Source: Acidobacteriaceae bacterium (GTDB taxonomy: Bacteria; Acidobacteriota; Terriglobia; Bryobacterales; Bryobacteraceae). Taken from it: a stretch of DNA of 58,220 nt. The notes beneath the pieces are model-generated. The model was not told where the DNA came from and did no database searches. It worked only from the letters and a program-made list of their open reading frames with translations. Made by a program: the position numbers and the translations under genes. Each line of letters opens with the position of its first letter. Within the stretch, counting starts at the first letter, position 1. Positions 56,940-58,220 of the stretch are shown piece after piece. Location of the stretch: positions 1-58,220 of the forward strand of contig JAFARV010000676.1 of the NCBI GenBank assembly GCA_019245255.1, in the 5' to 3' direction.

Positions 56940-57680
56940 TTACTGGCCGGAACGGGCCACCTCTTCAATTGCCTGATGATTCATGTCCGTCCCGATGCTG
57001 ATGGCCTTCTGAAGCATTTCGAATTGCCGCATGACAGTGACCAGGCGAACGGCGGATTCGGCCGGCGTTACATTCGAGCCCTCCACCTTCCCCTGCTCGA
57101 CCTCACCAGGTGCGCGCTTGATATCCGCGGCTTGTCCGTTAAAGCGGAAGTAAGTCGTACCCTGTTTCGAAAGCTGGGAAAGATCTGCGAAGGACGCCAC
57201 TTGCAATTGCGCTACGGTCTGTCCGCCCTGAGTAATGGCGCCCGTCGTGTCGACTGTTATCGGCTGAGTTGGATCGAGTTGGACCGGATTACCATTTACA
57301 TCCCGGACCGCGTAGCCGTCCTGAGTCGTCAGCTGTCCGGTTGGACTCAATCGGAACGATCCATTACGTGTATATAAGGTGTTGCCGCCCGGTCCATTTA
57401 CCGCAAAGAAACCTTCGCCCCCGACCGCGAAATCCAAAGGGTTCGAGGTCTGCTGCAGCGAGCCCTGCGAGAAATCGGTCCAGTTCTTGATGATGTCCGG
57501 CATTTGCGTCGGATCGTTCTCGCCACCGGCAAGCGCATCGGCCGACGTGTACATGTCGTAGAACTCGCGGTCCACCTTGTACCCGTTCGTCTGGGTATTG
57601 GCCAGGTTGTTCGCGAGCAGGTCGAGCGATTCGAGACTGGTGCGCATGCCGCTGGCAGCGGCGCTGGTGAGCGGATCCAT
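56940..57680 (-). CDS. flgF: Flagellar proximal/distal rod protein FlgF
   Basis: From the ATG at 57680 (GGGGAAG upstream) this 246-aa protein reads DPLTSAAASGMRTSLESLDL, LANNLANTQTNGYKVDREFY, NPLDFAVGGEGFFAVNGPGG and a C-terminal RLVTVMRQFEMLQKAISIGT. It is the first gene of the minus-strand rod/ring operon. The fold is shared with FlgG; order before flgG and the start pattern favour FlgF. Upstream in-frame codons do not look like protein. Confidence 0.93.
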   Translation of the reverse strand: MDPLTSAAASGMRTSLESLDLLANNLANTQTNGYKVDREFYDMYTSADALAGGENDPTQMPDIIKNWTDFSQGSLQQTSNPLDFAVGGEGFFAVNGPGGNTLYTRNGSFRLSPTGQLTTQDGYAVRDVNGNPVQLDPTQPITVDTTGAITQGGQTVAQLQVASFADLSQLSKQGTTYFRFNGQAADIKRAPGEVEQGKVEGSNVTPAESAVRLVTVMRQFEMLQKAISIGTDMNHQAIEEVARSGQ

Positions 57681-57821
57681 ACTTCCCCGAGCCAGATGAG
57701 CACGTGTATTGCCACGGTTTTTGCCGGGAAATACAAAGGTTTGGGCGTATTTTAGCGACGAACTATGGTCGGGCGACGAGATTTGGACGGCGAGGGAAGG
57801 CGCGGAGCGCCGGCCCTGCTG

Positions 57822-57839
57822 TATCCTAGAACTGGGATA
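57822..57839 (+). promoter_or_regulatory. Inverted repeat before higA-like gene
   Basis: TATCC-N8-GGATA lies 1-19 bases before the ATG at 57841. Such repeats are typical binding sites of HigA/Xre autoregulators. It lies between the divergent flgF operon and the regulator gene. Confidence 0.5.
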
Positions 57840-57840
57840 G

Positions 57841-58200
57841 ATGGCTCGCGGCACGGCCAGAACGAAAAAGACTGAACAAATCACTGGCGTGATGTCGAGT
57901 TCGGGAAACGTTTTTGCCGATCTCAAACTCCCGAATGCCGAGGAGCGCCAGACCAAAGTGCGTCTTGCGCTAGCGATCAATCGCATTCTTCAGCAAGGCC
58001 GGTTAACACAGACAGAAGCAGCGCGCCGGCTTGGTATTAATCAGCCCAAAATCTCCGCCTTATTGCACTATCGGTTGGAGGGGTTTTCGGTTGAACGGCT
58101 CATGCTATTTTTAAACGCGCTTGGCCGTGACGTTGAGATTGTGATCCGCGTGAAATCAAGTTCTCGTGGGCCCGGACGCATCGTGGTTACGGCCGCATAA
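57841..58200 (+). CDS. HigA-type Xre antitoxin/regulator, no toxin visible
   Basis: This 119-aa protein has the COG5606-like pattern: FADLKLPNAEERQTKVRLAL, AINRILQQGRLTQTEAARRL, GINQPKISALLHYRLEGFSV and ERLMLFLNALGRDVEIVIRV, a helix-turn-helix domain. HigB is usually encoded upstream; here the upstream DNA is the flgF promoter region, so the regulator is orphaned within the window. A start further in (MSSSGNVFADL, 57892) is also possible. Confidence 0.85.
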   Translation: MARGTARTKKTEQITGVMSSSGNVFADLKLPNAEERQTKVRLALAINRILQQGRLTQTEAARRLGINQPKISALLHYRLEGFSVERLMLFLNALGRDVEIVIRVKSSSRGPGRIVVTAA

Positions 58201-58220
58201 CTGCCGGTCGTGGATATGGT

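Noticed and set aside
1..58220. Search for tRNA, rRNA, CRISPR arrays, transposases and integrases
   Set aside because: None found by reading; repeats present are dispersed or tandem pairs, not regularly spaced arrays. A covariance-model search could still reveal small RNAs.

Overview
The window looks like a chromosomal segment of a flagellated soil-type Acidobacterium, possibly near Solibacter/Bryobacter. This is an inference from moderately high GC, four Uma2-family genes, an acidobacterial-style RHS gene, a DUF1111 di-heme oxidoreductase, small acidobacterial conserved hypothetical proteins and very many toxin-antitoxin (TA) modules. No rRNA, tRNA, CRISPR array, integrase or intact transposase was recognised.

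Layout. 0-5 kb: Uma2 gene, Doc TA pair, then the flagellar export operon fliO-fliP-fliQ-fliR-flhB on the minus strand. 5-12 kb: accessory block with Uma2 genes and a degraded RHS locus. The RHS locus carries three successive C-terminal tips; two have HExxH motifs and are each followed by a paralogous secreted protein. A broken vapBC lies beside it. 12-20 kb: methyltransferase, motA-motB, fliW-csrA-fliD-fliT-like, and a second motA-motB. 20-23 kb: Xre-RES TA, orphan CopG-type antitoxin, secreted protein, Uma2. 22.7-28.2 kb: a giant flagellin (about 1244 aa) and a HEAT-repeat gene that share an almost identical sigma28-like promoter block. 28-37 kb: DUF2335 protein, hypothetical genes, orphan antitoxin, di-heme peroxidase-like protein, a secreted protein split by an in-frame amber codon, and a TonB C-terminal-domain protein. 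37-41 kb: araC-type gene split by amber, then a TA island (vapBC-like, brnA and parD without toxins, mazEF, DUF433-DUF5615). 41.3-47.8 kb: flgB-flgC-fliE-fliF-fliG-fliH-fliI-fliJ operon. 47.8-51.5 kb: broken HNH module, broken vapBC, Fic protein, small conserved genes. 51.5-57.7 kb: PilZ protein, lytic transglycosylase, fliS, and the flgF-flgG-flgA-flgH-flgI-flgJ operon on the minus strand. It ends with a HigA-like regulator.

Flagellar logic. The window encodes the export gate (FliOPQR-FlhB), export ATPase complex (FliHIJ), MS ring and one C-ring protein (FliF, FliG), rod/P/L-ring parts (FlgBCFGHI, FliE, FlgA, FlgJ rod-binding domain), cap, filament and their chaperones (FliD, FliC, FliS, FliT-like), two stator sets, and the FliW-CsrA regulatory pair. 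FliM/FliN, FlhA, hook proteins and the sigma factor are not here and must lie elsewhere.

The most unusual structural theme is in the accessory DNA between flagellar blocks. Three TA/nuclease modules are flanked by diverged duplicated pieces of neighbouring genes: the araC 3' end, the fliJ 3' end, and the DUF433-DUF5615 region. Across the window toxins are repeatedly deleted or frameshifted while their antitoxins stay open. The RHS tip plus secreted-partner pairs are a second candidate for an undescribed toxin-immunity family.
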